From IMG/VR virus record IMGVR_UViG_3300035698_017726, positions 50,833-114,832 of that record: DNA of 64,000 nucleotides; one strand, given 5' to 3'. Shown piece by piece: positions 8,868 to 18,951 of the stretch; the stretch's first letter is position 1; every line of letters starts with the position of its first letter. Both the position numbers and the translations under genes were made by a program. The notes beneath the pieces were generated by a model. That model was not told the DNA's origin and made no database searches. It worked only from the letters and a program-made list of their open reading frames with translations. Source of the DNA: a virus.

Positions 8868-11800
8868 ATGTCCGATACCCGCCCCGGCGTAACCGTCGTC
8901 CAAGCACTTACCGAAACTCCGGTAGTTGCCTCGTCTCCTACGCTCGTTCCTTGCATCGTCGGCGTATGCCGTCAGATCATTGAAGAGACCGAGGATGATG
9001 GGACCCCCAATTCGGACGCTCTCTACTCAGAGGACTCGTACCAGCAGTCCGAGATGTACATCCCACAGGCGTCCTTCCCGGACCCACGGGACAACATCGA
9101 CGAGTTGGACATCGAAGAAGCAGAAATCGAAGTATTCCTGCGTCCAGTAGGCGGTTCGCAGGTGGAGCTTCCCCGAGGCTCTGGCGGCTCCTACGGAACC
9201 AGCTTCCTGAAGCTGATGAACCGAAGCCGTGCGACGGCTATCCGGTCCACCATTGGCGCGAACGGTATCGCAGCCACTCTGACGTTCAGTAATGACGTCC
9301 TGCTCATCGCCTTCGACCTGATCAACTCGGCGATCACCACTAGCGATATCACTGTGTCCCTAGACGGGGCCCTGACCATCACCGAAATCGCCACTGCGAT
9401 CAACACGGCTGCGGGCACCACTGTCGCCACCGCATGGCTGGATGCAGACGACGAGATGGGCGCCGGCGCTACGTTCTACTACCTGCAGATTCAGTCCACT
9501 GCTTATGGGGCTACTTCCAGCCTCACTCTCAGAAGCTGCAGCGCCATCCCTGTCCTCTGGGGTACGCTGACTGAGACCAGTGAGTACCGGGTAGATGGTT
9601 CTGGGTTCTGGGGCCAGGACGATGTAGACAGTGACCTCGTCACCCCATGGATCGAATTCTCCAGGGGCTCCGCGACCGTTACCACCGTTCTTGGGGTAAC
9701 TACGGACATCACACTGGCGCCACATGTTGTCAATGAGTTGTGGGTAGGTTGGCTAGATGTCGATGACACCTGGATTGAGTCTGTAGCCGCCGCCGTTACT
9801 TTCACCGGAACCAGTCCAACTATCCCTCTGGTGGCCGCAACTTCTACGGTGCCTGGTGACCAGTTCTGGGCCACTGGCGTACAGGTAGGTAGCGGAGAAA
9901 TCACTAAGGTCGAGACCTCCCGCTTCAAGATTGGAGTTCTCAGTACATCCCTCTCTACCTACGATGATGACGGTGAGCCCACTACACGCGTATACACCAC
10001 CTACGAAGTCAACACTCCAAGCCACCAGACTCCTTTTGCTCCTAAGTATGCTTACTTTGTCGCTGACGGCCTGGTGTACGGCGAGGTCATTCCGGCTGGT
10101 GAGCAGGCCACTATTACCGGTACTACGGCGGGCCTCCCGGCTAGGCCTGCGTACGTACAGGCACCTATCGACGTAGTCTTCCCGGCTGCTCCAGGACTGA
10201 ACCTGGCGGGTATGACGCTCATCTACCAGATCACCACTGATGGTGTTGCTGCTGCGGAAGTGACCTACACCTTCCCCGGTGGGTCCACCGCTGTGGATAT
10301 CGCAGCGCTGCTCGTACTGATGACTGCTGTCGGTATCACTGGAGTCACCGTCACCAATACCGGTGACCGGCTGCTTCTCACTACCACAGCTACTGGCGCA
10401 GACCAGACCATCAGCATCAAGAGCACCGGTACGGTAAACGCTGAGCTCGGCTTCTCCGCTGTTGCAGCCACCACTGGCAGCGGCAAGGACGTCGAGTTTG
10501 CTACCCAGGCCGCATTCGAGACTCAAGCGTTCACTCTGCCTCTGACCTACCTAAATCCCGTCACGCTAGACATGACGGTCGTCGACTCCATGGGTACCCA
10601 TGACCTGTCAGCTACAGGTATTGACCTTTCCGCAGACGCTACTCTCACCGACCTAATCGCGGCTATCTCCACCGCATTCGATGGCGACGGTGTCTCTACC
10701 ATCAACGACGTCGGGATCCCGGTAGCTACGTTGAGCGCGACTGCTTTCGACGCCAATGACATCTCCGGTACGATTACCTTCACCACCGTTGAAGGCGGAT
10801 CTGCGGTCTCTGTTGCGCTCCAGGCTATCGATGAAACGGACGGTTTCAGATACTTCGGTACTTACGATGACCAGGTAGGCGCGTACGCTTTCGTGCCAGC
10901 CATCAACATCATGGCGGACTTCATCTGGCTACGCGGTAGGCTAGCTGTTGATGCTGGTCCAGATGGTTTCGACATTACCATCACCAACTTTGCCAATGCG
11001 CTAGCGGTCACCAACCTCATTCTGACGGTATCTGCTGGGGCCAGTGTAGACGAACTGGCTATAGATATTGCTGCAGCAATCAACACCGCTATCGGTGGAC
11101 CACCTGCAAATCCGGTCACCTGTGTCTTCAACAGAACCACCGGCGTCTTTGACCTCGTAGACCCTGAGGGCGGTACCATCCTCATTGCGGCACGTACGGG
11201 CGGTACCGACCTATCTACTGAGCTGTTTGGCATTGCTTTCACTGCCTCTCAGATTGGCGCATGGTCCGGTAACGCTCCCGACCTCGCCAATGGCGGAATT
11301 GGCGGATCTGGTTGGGACACCATCACCCTTACCGTGGATGACGGCACCGGTCCTCTGGCTGTCTCCAAGGATGCGGATCTCACCTTCTTGCTGACTGACC
11401 CCGAAGAGCTGGTGCAGCTCTTGAACGCAGACACCGAGTTCAATGGGTTTACTGACTTCGGCTACGAAGCAGTGCAGTGGTACATGGTGGATGCGGCCGG
11501 ACATATCGGCGTGCGTACCGTTCCTGGCGGAGTTGTCGCGGCCATCACCATCGGTGCGGCGCAGCAGGGCATGGTAGATATTGGCTTCGACCCAGCAGGA
11601 AACGCGGTTATCGGAACCATTGTGGGCCGTTACGACGATGACGGAGCCAACTTGCTGCTAGGTACCGCCCTTCAGTTCATGTTGGACGACAACCCTTACG
11701 TCTACACCGTCACGGCTTCCGAGAACTCTCTGGCTACCTTCATCGCGGAAATCAACACCGAGGTGGACGGTTCCTCTGATGTAGCGTCCGAGACCGCAGC

Positions 11801-13433
11801 CAAGATGACCTTGACGTCCATGCTGTATGGCGCGGCCTCCAAGGTCGAAATCGACGACACCGGTACCGCTGACGACATCCTAGGCCTGACGGGTCTGTCG
11901 GATGAGGGCGCTGGTCGCCCCAACCCTGACTTCTACCTCGATGCCGTCGGTGCCATCACCATTGGCCCCAGCGTTCTGCGTAACGGCAGCTCCGGAATCC
12001 CTTACACGATTTCATCTGCCTATGCCGAGGTCTACATCGCCTACACGGCTATCCGTGAGGACGTGACCGCTTCCGCTGAAGAGCCGGCTCTGCTCACCTT
12101 CGACAATGTCACGGACATGGAAGCGGCTATCGGCCCCATCAGTACCAACAACCCGTTGGCGCTCGGAGTCTACCTGGCTCTCCTCAACAGCCCGACACAG
12201 AGTGTCTCCGCCCTAGGTGTTGATGAGGTCAATGCGGCTGCCCCCGAAGGTACGTTGGACGGCTGGGCCAGAGCTATCGAGTATCTCGAGGCCAAGGAAG
12301 TCTACGCCATCGCGCCTATGACCGAGGACGAGTACGTACAGCAAGTACTGTCCACTCACGTCCAGGCCATGAGTGAGCCCGCAGAGCGTGGAGAGCGTAT
12401 CGCCGTCATGTGGCGTTCTCTCCCCGATAGGGCATCGGCCATTACGGTCGGCTCCGGCGAAGACGCAGAGAGCACGGGTACTGATGACACTATCGACCTG
12501 GGTACCAACCTCGAGCCCAACCTCATTGCCTACGGCATCGATCCTACAGATCCAATCGACTACGACGAGGAGCTCTACGTCGAGGTCCTCATCACCGAAG
12601 TCGGTTCTTCTACGCTCCGCAAGTACAGTGTCTCTGAGGTCAACGGAGTCATCCTGACCTTCAGGACCACTTTCTTGGCCACTGAGAACACCGATGGGTT
12701 CTACACCACATCTACTCTGGATGAGGACGTCACCGGACAGAGCTGGGCGCTGAAGATCCGTGGCGCCGAGTTGGTCATCACCGGTACTACCCGGCCGGAC
12801 CTAGGCTCCATCGCTGACGCGGCTGCTGATGCTGGCGAAGGCTTTGCCCATCGTCGTGTCTTCCTTCTTGCCTGCAACAACGTGAATACTTCTATCGATG
12901 GCCTCACCGCCAATGTAGAGGGCTTCTACGCTGCTGCTGCTGTTGCCGGAATGGTAGGCGAGCAGCTTCCCCAGCAGTCCTTCACCAATGTAGGCATCAC
13001 TGGCTTCAGCAAGGTCTACGGAACCGATGACACCTTCAGCGAGGACCAGCTCGATACGGTAGCTGACGGTGGACGTTACCTCCTGATCAATAACGGAAGT
13101 CTGGTCATGTCCAGGCATTCGAGATCCACAGCCGTTCTTACCATCGAAAGCCGCGAGCTCTCGATCACGAAGGCTATCGACTACCTGGCTAAGGGCCTCC
13201 GCCTGACGAACCGCGTCTTCATCGGCCGCTTTGTCATCAACTCTGGCTTCCTGGACCAGCTGACCATGGCTAACGAGGGATTCCTCGCCTACGTGGTTAG
13301 TCTGGGCATCGTAAATGCAGCAGCGCTGAACAGCCTGCTACAGGATGAAGACAGTCCTGATACTATTCTGATTGAGGTCGAGGTCGTTCCGGCCTATCCT
13401 TGCAACAAGATTCGCATCACCATCGTGTCCTAG
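8868..13433 (+). CDS. Tail sheath protein, giant form with inserted repeats
   Basis: 1521 residues; GGAGTCATAATCA precedes ATG 8868. The N-terminus (RPGVTVVQALTETPVVASSP) and the last ~470 residues (sheath core, ending in a basic beta-strand NKIRITIVS) match the contractile sheath family. The usual family length is 400-700. The extra ~900 residues (about 150-1040) contain repeated modules with an A-x-x-x-AIN-type helix followed by beta strands, at about 168, 475, 593, 725 and 960, resembling flagellar hook IN motifs. This identifies the phage as contractile-tailed. The inserted modules would decorate the outside of the sheath. Confidence 0.9.
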   Translation: MSDTRPGVTVVQALTETPVVASSPTLVPCIVGVCRQIIEETEDDGTPNSDALYSEDSYQQSEMYIPQASFPDPRDNIDELDIEEAEIEVFLRPVGGSQVELPRGSGGSYGTSFLKLMNRSRATAIRSTIGANGIAATLTFSNDVLLIAFDLINSAITTSDITVSLDGALTITEIATAINTAAGTTVATAWLDADDEMGAGATFYYLQIQSTAYGATSSLTLRSCSAIPVLWGTLTETSEYRVDGSGFWGQDDVDSDLVTPWIEFSRGSATVTTVLGVTTDITLAPHVVNELWVGWLDVDDTWIESVAAAVTFTGTSPTIPLVAATSTVPGDQFWATGVQVGSGEITKVETSRFKIGVLSTSLSTYDDDGEPTTRVYTTYEVNTPSHQTPFAPKYAYFVADGLVYGEVIPAGEQATITGTTAGLPARPAYVQAPIDVVFPAAPGLNLAGMTLIYQITTDGVAAAEVTYTFPGGSTAVDIAALLVLMTAVGITGVTVTNTGDRLLLTTTATGADQTISIKSTGTVNAELGFSAVAATTGSGKDVEFATQAAFETQAFTLPLTYLNPVTLDMTVVDSMGTHDLSATGIDLSADATLTDLIAAISTAFDGDGVSTINDVGIPVATLSATAFDANDISGTITFTTVEGGSAVSVALQAIDETDGFRYFGTYDDQVGAYAFVPAINIMADFIWLRGRLAVDAGPDGFDITITNFANALAVTNLILTVSAGASVDELAIDIAAAINTAIGGPPANPVTCVFNRTTGVFDLVDPEGGTILIAARTGGTDLSTELFGIAFTASQIGAWSGNAPDLANGGIGGSGWDTITLTVDDGTGPLAVSKDADLTFLLTDPEELVQLLNADTEFNGFTDFGYEAVQWYMVDAAGHIGVRTVPGGVVAAITIGAAQQGMVDIGFDPAGNAVIGTIVGRYDDDGANLLLGTALQFMLDDNPYVYTVTASENSLATFIAEINTEVDGSSDVASETAAKMTLTSMLYGAASKVEIDDTGTADDILGLTGLSDEGAGRPNPDFYLDAVGAITIGPSVLRNGSSGIPYTISSAYAEVYIAYTAIREDVTASAEEPALLTFDNVTDMEAAIGPISTNNPLALGVYLALLNSPTQSVSALGVDEVNAAAPEGTLDGWARAIEYLEAKEVYAIAPMTEDEYVQQVLSTHVQAMSEPAERGERIAVMWRSLPDRASAITVGSGEDAESTGTDDTIDLGTNLEPNLIAYGIDPTDPIDYDEELYVEVLITEVGSSTLRKYSVSEVNGVILTFRTTFLATENTDGFYTTSTLDEDVTGQSWALKIRGAELVITGTTRPDLGSIADAAADAGEGFAHRRVFLLACNNVNTSIDGLTANVEGFYAAAAVAGMVGEQLPQQSFTNVGITGFSKVYGTDDTFSEDQLDTVADGGRYLLINNGSLVMSRHSRSTAVLTIESRELSITKAIDYLAKGLRLTNRVFIGRFVINSGFLDQLTMANEGFLAYVVSLGIVNAAALNSLLQDEDSPDTILIEVEVVPAYPCNKIRITIVS

Positions 13434-13445
13434 AGGAGCGAAACC

Positions 13446-14831
13446 ATGAGCACCTACCCAAAGAGTGCCGCCAACACTATCAAGTTCTCCGAGCGTTGGA
13501 TCACTCAGCGCATGCACCGTAAGTACGACGACAAGTTCGACGTGCTCATGGAGTCGCTGAAGGCCATCGAAACGTACGATGAGGCTACCTACCCGTACAT
13601 CACTGCTCTGAGTGATGGCCTTGCCGGCCTGACCCTAGCGGTGAACACCGATGAGACCATCGATGGCGGAAACCTTATGGGTGACGCTACTCAGGGCTAT
13701 TCGGACCTGGCAGTGGCCGCCGGTACTGATACCATCACCTTCAAGTCCGTTATGCCTGGGGCGCACACCATCACGCTCACCCTTGTGCATGTGGCTGCGC
13801 CCGCAGCAGTTACTGCTGCGGATCCAGCTCTCGGAACCCTGACTGTAGCCTTCCAGACAGCAGTTACCACTACGACTCAGCTTATTGCGGCCATCGCCGC
13901 AGATGCCGTCGCCAAGTACATGGTCATCGGTACCGTAGTTGGTGGTGGTGCAGCGGTCATGACCACTGTTGGAGATGCAGGTGCCTACACGCTCCTGGGT
14001 ACTGGCGAGGTCTGCGCTGTGCAGATTGGTACCTACGGTCTCAGCGTACCTGGCGTAGCCACCGTCCCCGGTGTCGGTGTCACCGATTGGACCGCTTCTA
14101 CCATCACCTTGGACGTTGATGCTACTGATATCGACGGTCTCGGTACTCCTCTGGTAGCAGGTATCGGCTACATGTTGGCTGTCCGCGCTGATGGCGTACT
14201 GACTATGCCGGTGCAGCTGGTCTGTGACGCGACCAACATCTCCACCAGTGAGCTGGCCGTAGGAGTCCTGGCGGCAAGTGTTGCCGGTAGAGCGTTGATG
14301 GCTACAGGTTACTTCGATGCCCCCACCGTAGCAGATAAGTTCCTGCAAGGGACTATTGCAGGATCTCTTCTGGCTCCCGAAGTTCGCGCGACTCGTAAAG
14401 TGATCATCCCTGGCGGTAACGGCGTGGGAAATGTTGGCGATTTGAACAGTAGTGCTGTTCAAGTTGTCCCGGCTCCTGGTGCCGGTTTTGCCGTTATCGT
14501 CGATGAGGTCTTCTACAAGTTCGGTGACGATAGCGCCACCGTGTGGGTTGCTTACGACGTAGTTGGTGCGGGTGAAGATCTAGTGCTCCGGTACGTTGGT
14601 GGAGCCGCAGCCGAACTGACTGCCGATGTGGACAACGGCAACGGCGCGGGTGTCCGCCTCGCTCGCGTAGGAGCTGGCACGGATCTAGCCGTCGCTGGCA
14701 GGCTAGTAGCGGATACTATTCCCCAGGAAGATACCGCCGTTGAGCTATTCGTCCGCGCTAACGACCCCTTCGCCGCTGCAGGTGACATGCCCATGACCGT
14801 TACAGTCACCTACCACGTAATCACGGTGTAG
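13446..14831 (+). CDS. Virion protein of the tail region, possibly sheath- or tube-associated
   Basis: 461 residues; strong GAGGAGCG site. The N-terminal ~60 residues are helical and charged. The rest is beta-rich, Ala/Gly/Thr/Val-rich, and shares TxxLIAAIAADA-type motifs with the repeats of the upstream sheath. It ends just before a strong terminator. A decoration or fibre-like tail protein is likely; family not recognised. Confidence 0.55.
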   Translation: MSTYPKSAANTIKFSERWITQRMHRKYDDKFDVLMESLKAIETYDEATYPYITALSDGLAGLTLAVNTDETIDGGNLMGDATQGYSDLAVAAGTDTITFKSVMPGAHTITLTLVHVAAPAAVTAADPALGTLTVAFQTAVTTTTQLIAAIAADAVAKYMVIGTVVGGGAAVMTTVGDAGAYTLLGTGEVCAVQIGTYGLSVPGVATVPGVGVTDWTASTITLDVDATDIDGLGTPLVAGIGYMLAVRADGVLTMPVQLVCDATNISTSELAVGVLAASVAGRALMATGYFDAPTVADKFLQGTIAGSLLAPEVRATRKVIIPGGNGVGNVGDLNSSAVQVVPAPGAGFAVIVDEVFYKFGDDSATVWVAYDVVGAGEDLVLRYVGGAAAELTADVDNGNGAGVRLARVGAGTDLAVAGRLVADTIPQEDTAVELFVRANDPFAAAGDMPMTVTVTYHVITV

Positions 14832-14838
14832 TGCTACT

Positions 14839-14868
14839 GAAGGCGCCAGTAGGTACTGGCGCCTTCTT
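14839..14868 (+). terminator. Intrinsic terminator after the sheath operon
   Basis: GAAGGCGCCAGTA pairs perfectly with TACTGGCGCCTTC (13 bp, 2-nt loop on paper) followed by TT. It lies 8 nt after the stop at 14831. Confidence 0.75.
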
Positions 14869-14906
14869 GGCCGCCCCCCATTTCTCTCGCACTGAAGGTA
14901 CCCATC

Positions 14907-15614
14907 ATGGCCACACTTAGCCAATGGTCCCCCTACGACGACTATGTTCAGGGTGGCCTGGTAGACGGGCGGTTCATGAACTCCGCCTATACGCTGATTG
15001 CAGCAGGGCCTCCCAGACTCTCCAACATCGGCGGTCCCAGCTTCTTTGCTGCGGCTCTTGGTGCTGGCAGTGGCGCAGAGGACCAGATTGCGTATCCCAT
15101 CGGCGTAGTTCAGAACTTCTCTCTCGGGCACAACACGAACCTGTCTCGTATCTGGGAAATCGGTTCTGTACGTAGTTACTTCATCCCAGGAAGGACCATT
15201 GGTCAGCTCGGCCTCAGCCGCGTCATGTACCACGGTCCCTCACTACTGCGGGTGCTGTATGCGTACTACCAGGACTTGATCGCTCCCACGCTGGTTAGCT
15301 CGGTGTTCACGAACATCGGTTCTGCCACGGTAGCCAACCCCCATGACGTAGTTATTCCTCCAGGGTACGAGAACATCTTCCTCAACCTGGCGTCTGACCT
15401 CTTCACTCAGCCCATCGGCCTCCTCCTGATGTTCAAGGATAGCAACGAGGATACTATGGGCGCCGGCTATCTTGAGTCTGCCTATGTCCCGAACCATTCT
15501 CTGGCTACGGACGCAATGGGCACGATCATTCAGGAAACAGCAGCAGTTCAGTTCGAACGCCTGGTTCCTATCGCTACGCAGGTAGTGGGACTAGTGAGCG
15601 GTCTGACAGCGTAG
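14907..15614 (+). CDS. Tail-tube-like protein
   Basis: 235 residues, first gene after the sheath terminator. The middle contains IWEIGSVRSYFIPGRTIG followed by LSRVMYHGPSLLRVLYAYY (about 90-130), a pattern I associate with tube proteins of large myoviruses. Tube genes normally follow sheath genes. The assignment is based on position, size and this motif. Confidence 0.6.
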   Translation: MATLSQWSPYDDYVQGGLVDGRFMNSAYTLIAAGPPRLSNIGGPSFFAAALGAGSGAEDQIAYPIGVVQNFSLGHNTNLSRIWEIGSVRSYFIPGRTIGQLGLSRVMYHGPSLLRVLYAYYQDLIAPTLVSSVFTNIGSATVANPHDVVIPPGYENIFLNLASDLFTQPIGLLLMFKDSNEDTMGAGYLESAYVPNHSLATDAMGTIIQETAAVQFERLVPIATQVVGLVSGLTA

Positions 15615-15621
15615 GTACTGC

Positions 15622-16008
15622 ATGGGACCTCTACGTCAGAAGATAGAAAGTATGTCGAAGCAGGCTCACGCTAACCGTGAGCCTGCTCTGGTGCGTACTA
15701 TTCTCTCTGCCGAAAAGGTGGCCTCTGCTGTGACCACAGCTAGAGAAATGATGGAGAAGAGTGCCAAGCCTCTTTACGGCACCAAAGGAATCATTGTTGG
15801 TGGTGCCATGGACAGAGCTCTGCAGCAGCATGAGTACGCTAAGGGCAGAACTCTCAGACTAGCCAAGAGCAAGATGTACCGGGCCCAGAACAAGTTGAAG
15901 ATTCAGAGGCACAAAAAGAGGTATGCTGCGCAGGTAGACATGGGAGTACGAAGACAGCAGAACAGAGAACGCGTAGGCACGAGCTACGTCTCCACAGGAA
16001 TGCAATGA
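15622..16008 (+). CDS. Small basic helical protein
   Basis: 128 residues, AGGTACTGC before the ATG. Strongly basic C-terminal half rich in Arg/Lys/Gln; no motif. Follows the tube-like gene and is coupled to the next by ATGA. Possibly a tail assembly factor. Confidence 0.5.
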   Translation: MGPLRQKIESMSKQAHANREPALVRTILSAEKVASAVTTAREMMEKSAKPLYGTKGIIVGGAMDRALQQHEYAKGRTLRLAKSKMYRAQNKLKIQRHKKRYAAQVDMGVRRQQNRERVGTSYVSTGMQ

Positions 16009-16430
16009 TCTCGGCCTTCTTTAAGGAGATGGATAAGCTGGCCAACGTCCTTATGGATGAGGCGCATGCTCCCCGAGTAAATGGGCTGGTCACCAATAGG
16101 ATAGCTACTACCAGTGCCGCTAGAGGCGCCTCGGCAGGAGTAGCTCCAAAGGGCAGGCCCAATGCGATCAACCTGGGTAGCGGTAACTGGGCCAAGATCG
16201 GCAACCTATCTTCCATGGACACACAAGGAATGATGGCCACTACGCTTGGAGCAGCTGCGCTTACTGCCGGGGCTATTCAGGCTCCTCGAATGATCCGGTC
16301 GATTCAGAAGAACTACCAGGGAGATCCTGAGGCTGAGGGTGTCTCTCCTGCGACACTTTATATGTCAGGGCAGGTAGCCCAAGGCGCGTCGAAAGCCCTT
16401 CAGCCTGCGCTACGAAGAGTTCTCTCCTAG
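16005..16430 (+). CDS. Small protein with one hydrophobic segment
   Basis: 141 residues, 4-nt overlap with the upstream gene. The N-terminus is amphipathic (AFFKEMDKLANVL), and an Ala/Gly/Met-rich stretch (about 72-92) could contact membrane. Last gene of the rightward virion block. Its 3' part is overlapped by a possible convergent gene. Confidence 0.5.
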   Translation: MISAFFKEMDKLANVLMDEAHAPRVNGLVTNRIATTSAARGASAGVAPKGRPNAINLGSGNWAKIGNLSSMDTQGMMATTLGAAALTAGAIQAPRMIRSIQKNYQGDPEAEGVSPATLYMSGQVAQGASKALQPALRRVLS

Positions 16431-16602
16431 TTGGGGATAGAGGGCTCTCTAGATCTTCGGGGTCAAAGAGGCCTTCGTCCTCTATGGCCATGTCGAGCAG
16501 TACGTGTAGTACGTTTGCCGCTGTTACTCGTCGTCCAGCCGCTATGGACAGCGTTCTCGCCGTCCTTTCTAGGTAGCTGCGATGGTGGTCGAGTAGTTTC
16601 AT
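16273..16602 (-). CDS. Possible convergent small protein
   Basis: 109 residues from ATG 16602. The first half (LERTARTLSIAAGRRVTAAN...) reads like a compact helical, DNA-binding-type protein, while the tail is Pro/Ser-rich. It fills a stretch with no rightward gene but overlaps the end of the 16005-16430 gene by 158 nt. No good ribosome binding site is visible, so coding status is uncertain. Confidence 0.4.
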   Translation of the reverse strand: MKLLDHHRSYLERTARTLSIAAGRRVTAANVLHVLLDMAIEDEGLFDPEDLESPLSPTRRELFVAQAEGLSTRLGLPALTYKVSQERHPQPQDLPGSSSESTGSFEEPE

Positions 16603-16611
16603 GGCTAAGAG

Positions 16612-16631
16612 GGAAGCCCCTTTAGGCTTCC
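16612..16631 (-). terminator. Terminator of the MoxR-VWA operon
   Basis: Read on the minus strand, GGAAGCC and GGCTTCC form a 7-bp stem around a 6-nt loop containing the stop codon of the 16622 gene, followed by CUCUU. A weak intrinsic terminator. Confidence 0.45.
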
Positions 16632-16963
16632 GGCATGGTGTTAACGGAGGAGAGGATTGACCGCAGCTCTTGCTGCCCTTTGACCTCTTCGTAGGCCACG
16701 TCAATCAGTGCGTGTGTGGCCCCGGCGGCCATTTCTGGGGTCAGGCCGTTGTACTGCCGCAGCATGTTGAGGATCATCACCTCCATCTGCTGGCAAAGCA
16801 CTCTGGCCGCCACCTGAGGATTGGTGGTGGCTGCCGCAGTGAAGTTGGCCTTCGTTTCGCCCATATCCTCGTAGATAGTGAGGAACATGAAGTCGTCGAT
16901 ACCATATTCCTTGGACATTTTCTGCAGCTTGTCCAGGAATTCCATGACTCGGGGTTCCTTCAT
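16622..16963 (-). CDS. Small helical protein of the MoxR-VWA operon
   Basis: 113 residues from ATG 16963 (AAGGG upstream), overlapping the end of the VWA gene by 4 nt. Fully helical and acidic, no motif recognised. Third gene of a translationally coupled operon, so it probably works with the ATPase and VWA proteins. Confidence 0.6.
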   Translation of the reverse strand: MKEPRVMEFLDKLQKMSKEYGIDDFMFLTIYEDMGETKANFTAAATTNPQVAARVLCQQMEVMILNMLRQYNGLTPEMAAGATHALIDVAYEEVKGQQELRSILSSVNTMPEA

Positions 16964-18951
16964 CGTGTTCCCTTCTCTATGTGTGCCCGCACGAGAACCT
17001 TGGCCGCCTCGGGCAGGGCTGTTGCCAGTCCTCTGATGTCTTCTACGTTCCCATAACGGGCCTTTCCGAAAGTGGCTTCGAACATGGCCTGGTAGGCCTT
17101 CGGTCCGATGCCCAGTACGGAGAGCACTACACCGTCCTTCCACATCTCGTCGATGACGTTATTCAGGTCCTCGTTGGCGTTGCCCGTGGACTTACGAGCT
17201 CTCAGCGTATTGGGGAGGCCGTCGGTGATGAGGAGCACCGCTCTGGTCGTCTTGGAGTTCCTTGCCCACTCCAGCGCCACGTCCATGGCCTGCACGGTAG
17301 CCGTGTAGTTCATGCTGACGCCCTTGGCTTCTCTGGGACTCCCGACCTTTTTGAAGAAGTACATGCAGGAGCTGTAGCCCCAGAGATGGAGCTGTACCTG
17401 CTTGCTCTTACAGGCCACCATCGTGTCAGCGATAGCCTGCTCGGCAATCTCCACGCCCTTACCCGACATGGATCCGCTGAGGTCCACCAGCATGAGGAGC
17501 TCCATTCCTGACTCTCTCTTCAAGGAGACGAAGAGAGGGTCCTCGTCGAGCGTGCCGTTGAGCTTGGCCGAGATGAAGGCTTCGACATCCAGTTCATCTC
17601 CCTCTTCTACGAGCTTTCTGCGCTTCTTCATGCGGATCTTGTCTAGCTCGTGCTGGATGTTCCACGCAGCAGCCGTGGGTGGGGGCAGGGCACGCGTTGC
17701 CTCTACGAAGAACCCAGGGATGCCTGCAACCTTACAGGCGCCTGAGAGCGTGTCCTGGGCCTGCTCCTTCGATGTCTTGTCAGGCATGGCCATAGCGGTG
17801 CGCGCTTGGTCCAGCTTGTCCTCAGCTGCCCTGGCGCCTTCGTCTAAGAGCTGAGACATCGAGCTCTTACCGCTGTCGTCGAAGTCATTGTCCTTGGCTG
17901 TCAGCAGCCTACGAATCCTAGCCAGGTCCTTAGCGTTGGGCGCCTTTGATTTGGGACCCTTCTGGAGATCGTTCTTCCCCATCATCCTCTGCTTGCTGTT
18001 CCCGTGGGCTGGGCTCGATTGGGGCCGTCTTACTGCGTTGGTAAGCGCCTCTAATTTTTGCTGTGCATTCTGCTGCCCGTTCGAAGGCTTCTTGCGCTTC
18101 TTGGGAGGCGGCTTCGAACCCGAGCTCCCTGAAGATCCTGGCTTGCTCGTCGAAGAGCTCGAGCTCTGCTTCGAACCACCAGATTGTGAGGGCTGCTGCT
18201 GGGAGGCCCCTCCCTGACCAGAGGTCTTCGCCGGTTTCGGAGGGGGCTCCAGCAGGGCATCCGCTATATCGTCCACAAGTCTTGCAGTGATTGCTAGGCA
18301 TGCTGCTGCGTCTACTCCTTCTACGAGGTTCTTAGAGGCCACCATGTATGGCGCACAGGCCTTGAACTTATCCGGCGCCGTATGTGTCTGGATTCCTGAG
18401 GCCACTCTACAGAGGTAAGCGAGCAGGTCCTTGCGTGCATCCTCTCCGAGCTCAAACTCGGCGATACCTCTCCACTGCTCTTCTTGAAGCTGTCCTCCGC
18501 CCGGATAGAGCTGCTCCCAGAGGTACCGCACCCGGTGATCCTCGAGGATGTTCCAGATCTGATGGGTCAGGAGGTCCAGCTTCTCCTTGTAGGGCAGGGC
18601 ATCCTTGTGCGTCGCAGGAATCTTGGCCCTACGTAGTAGCCGTTCTACTGCCTGCTTCCTGAAGGCCTCGGTCATGGCCAGGTCAGTACCGAAGAGACAG
18701 TGGGATACCTCGTGCTCTACTACCAGGTACCCTTCTTTGTCGCTCATCGGCGCCTTGATGTAGGTCTCACAGTCTGTGGACCCACCTGGGTCGTCGATGA
18801 GAGCGAAGTCTCTGCCTAGGAGTGAGCCAAAAGTGGAGATGAGGTTCTCCGAGCGAGCTCGGATATACTCGGCGTCTCCAGACATTGGGCCTAGGTCTAG
18901 TTCTGGTCTAGTTCTCTGGGGCACTAGGCCCAATGGATTTGGCTGTGACAT
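16960..18951 (-). CDS. CobT-like VWA protein with an HExxH motif
   Basis: 663 residues. N-terminal region with HEVSH at about 81-85 (HExxH metallopeptidase signature), then a Ser/Pro/Lys/Gln-rich linker (about 235-310), a charged region, and a C-terminal VWA domain (about 480-650) with an intact MIDAS (DLSGSMS at about 494, later TDGLPN). The architecture resembles CobT-type partners of MoxR/CobS ATPases. Start overlaps the ATPase stop (TGATG). Probably a metal-dependent partner of the AAA+ protein. Whether the HExxH is catalytic is unknown. Confidence 0.75.
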   Translation of the reverse strand: MSQPNPLGLVPQRTRPELDLGPMSGDAEYIRARSENLISTFGSLLGRDFALIDDPGGSTDCETYIKAPMSDKEGYLVVEHEVSHCLFGTDLAMTEAFRKQAVERLLRRAKIPATHKDALPYKEKLDLLTHQIWNILEDHRVRYLWEQLYPGGGQLQEEQWRGIAEFELGEDARKDLLAYLCRVASGIQTHTAPDKFKACAPYMVASKNLVEGVDAAACLAITARLVDDIADALLEPPPKPAKTSGQGGASQQQPSQSGGSKQSSSSSTSKPGSSGSSGSKPPPKKRKKPSNGQQNAQQKLEALTNAVRRPQSSPAHGNSKQRMMGKNDLQKGPKSKAPNAKDLARIRRLLTAKDNDFDDSGKSSMSQLLDEGARAAEDKLDQARTAMAMPDKTSKEQAQDTLSGACKVAGIPGFFVEATRALPPPTAAAWNIQHELDKIRMKKRRKLVEEGDELDVEAFISAKLNGTLDEDPLFVSLKRESGMELLMLVDLSGSMSGKGVEIAEQAIADTMVACKSKQVQLHLWGYSSCMYFFKKVGSPREAKGVSMNYTATVQAMDVALEWARNSKTTRAVLLITDGLPNTLRARKSTGNANEDLNNVIDEMWKDGVVLSVLGIGPKAYQAMFEATFGKARYGNVEDIRGLATALPEAAKVLVRAHIEKGTR

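Noticed and set aside
9753-10526. 257-codon leftward frame opposite the sheath gene
   Set aside because: Antisense to the long, well-supported sheath frame; Ser/Gly/Arg-rich shadow composition.
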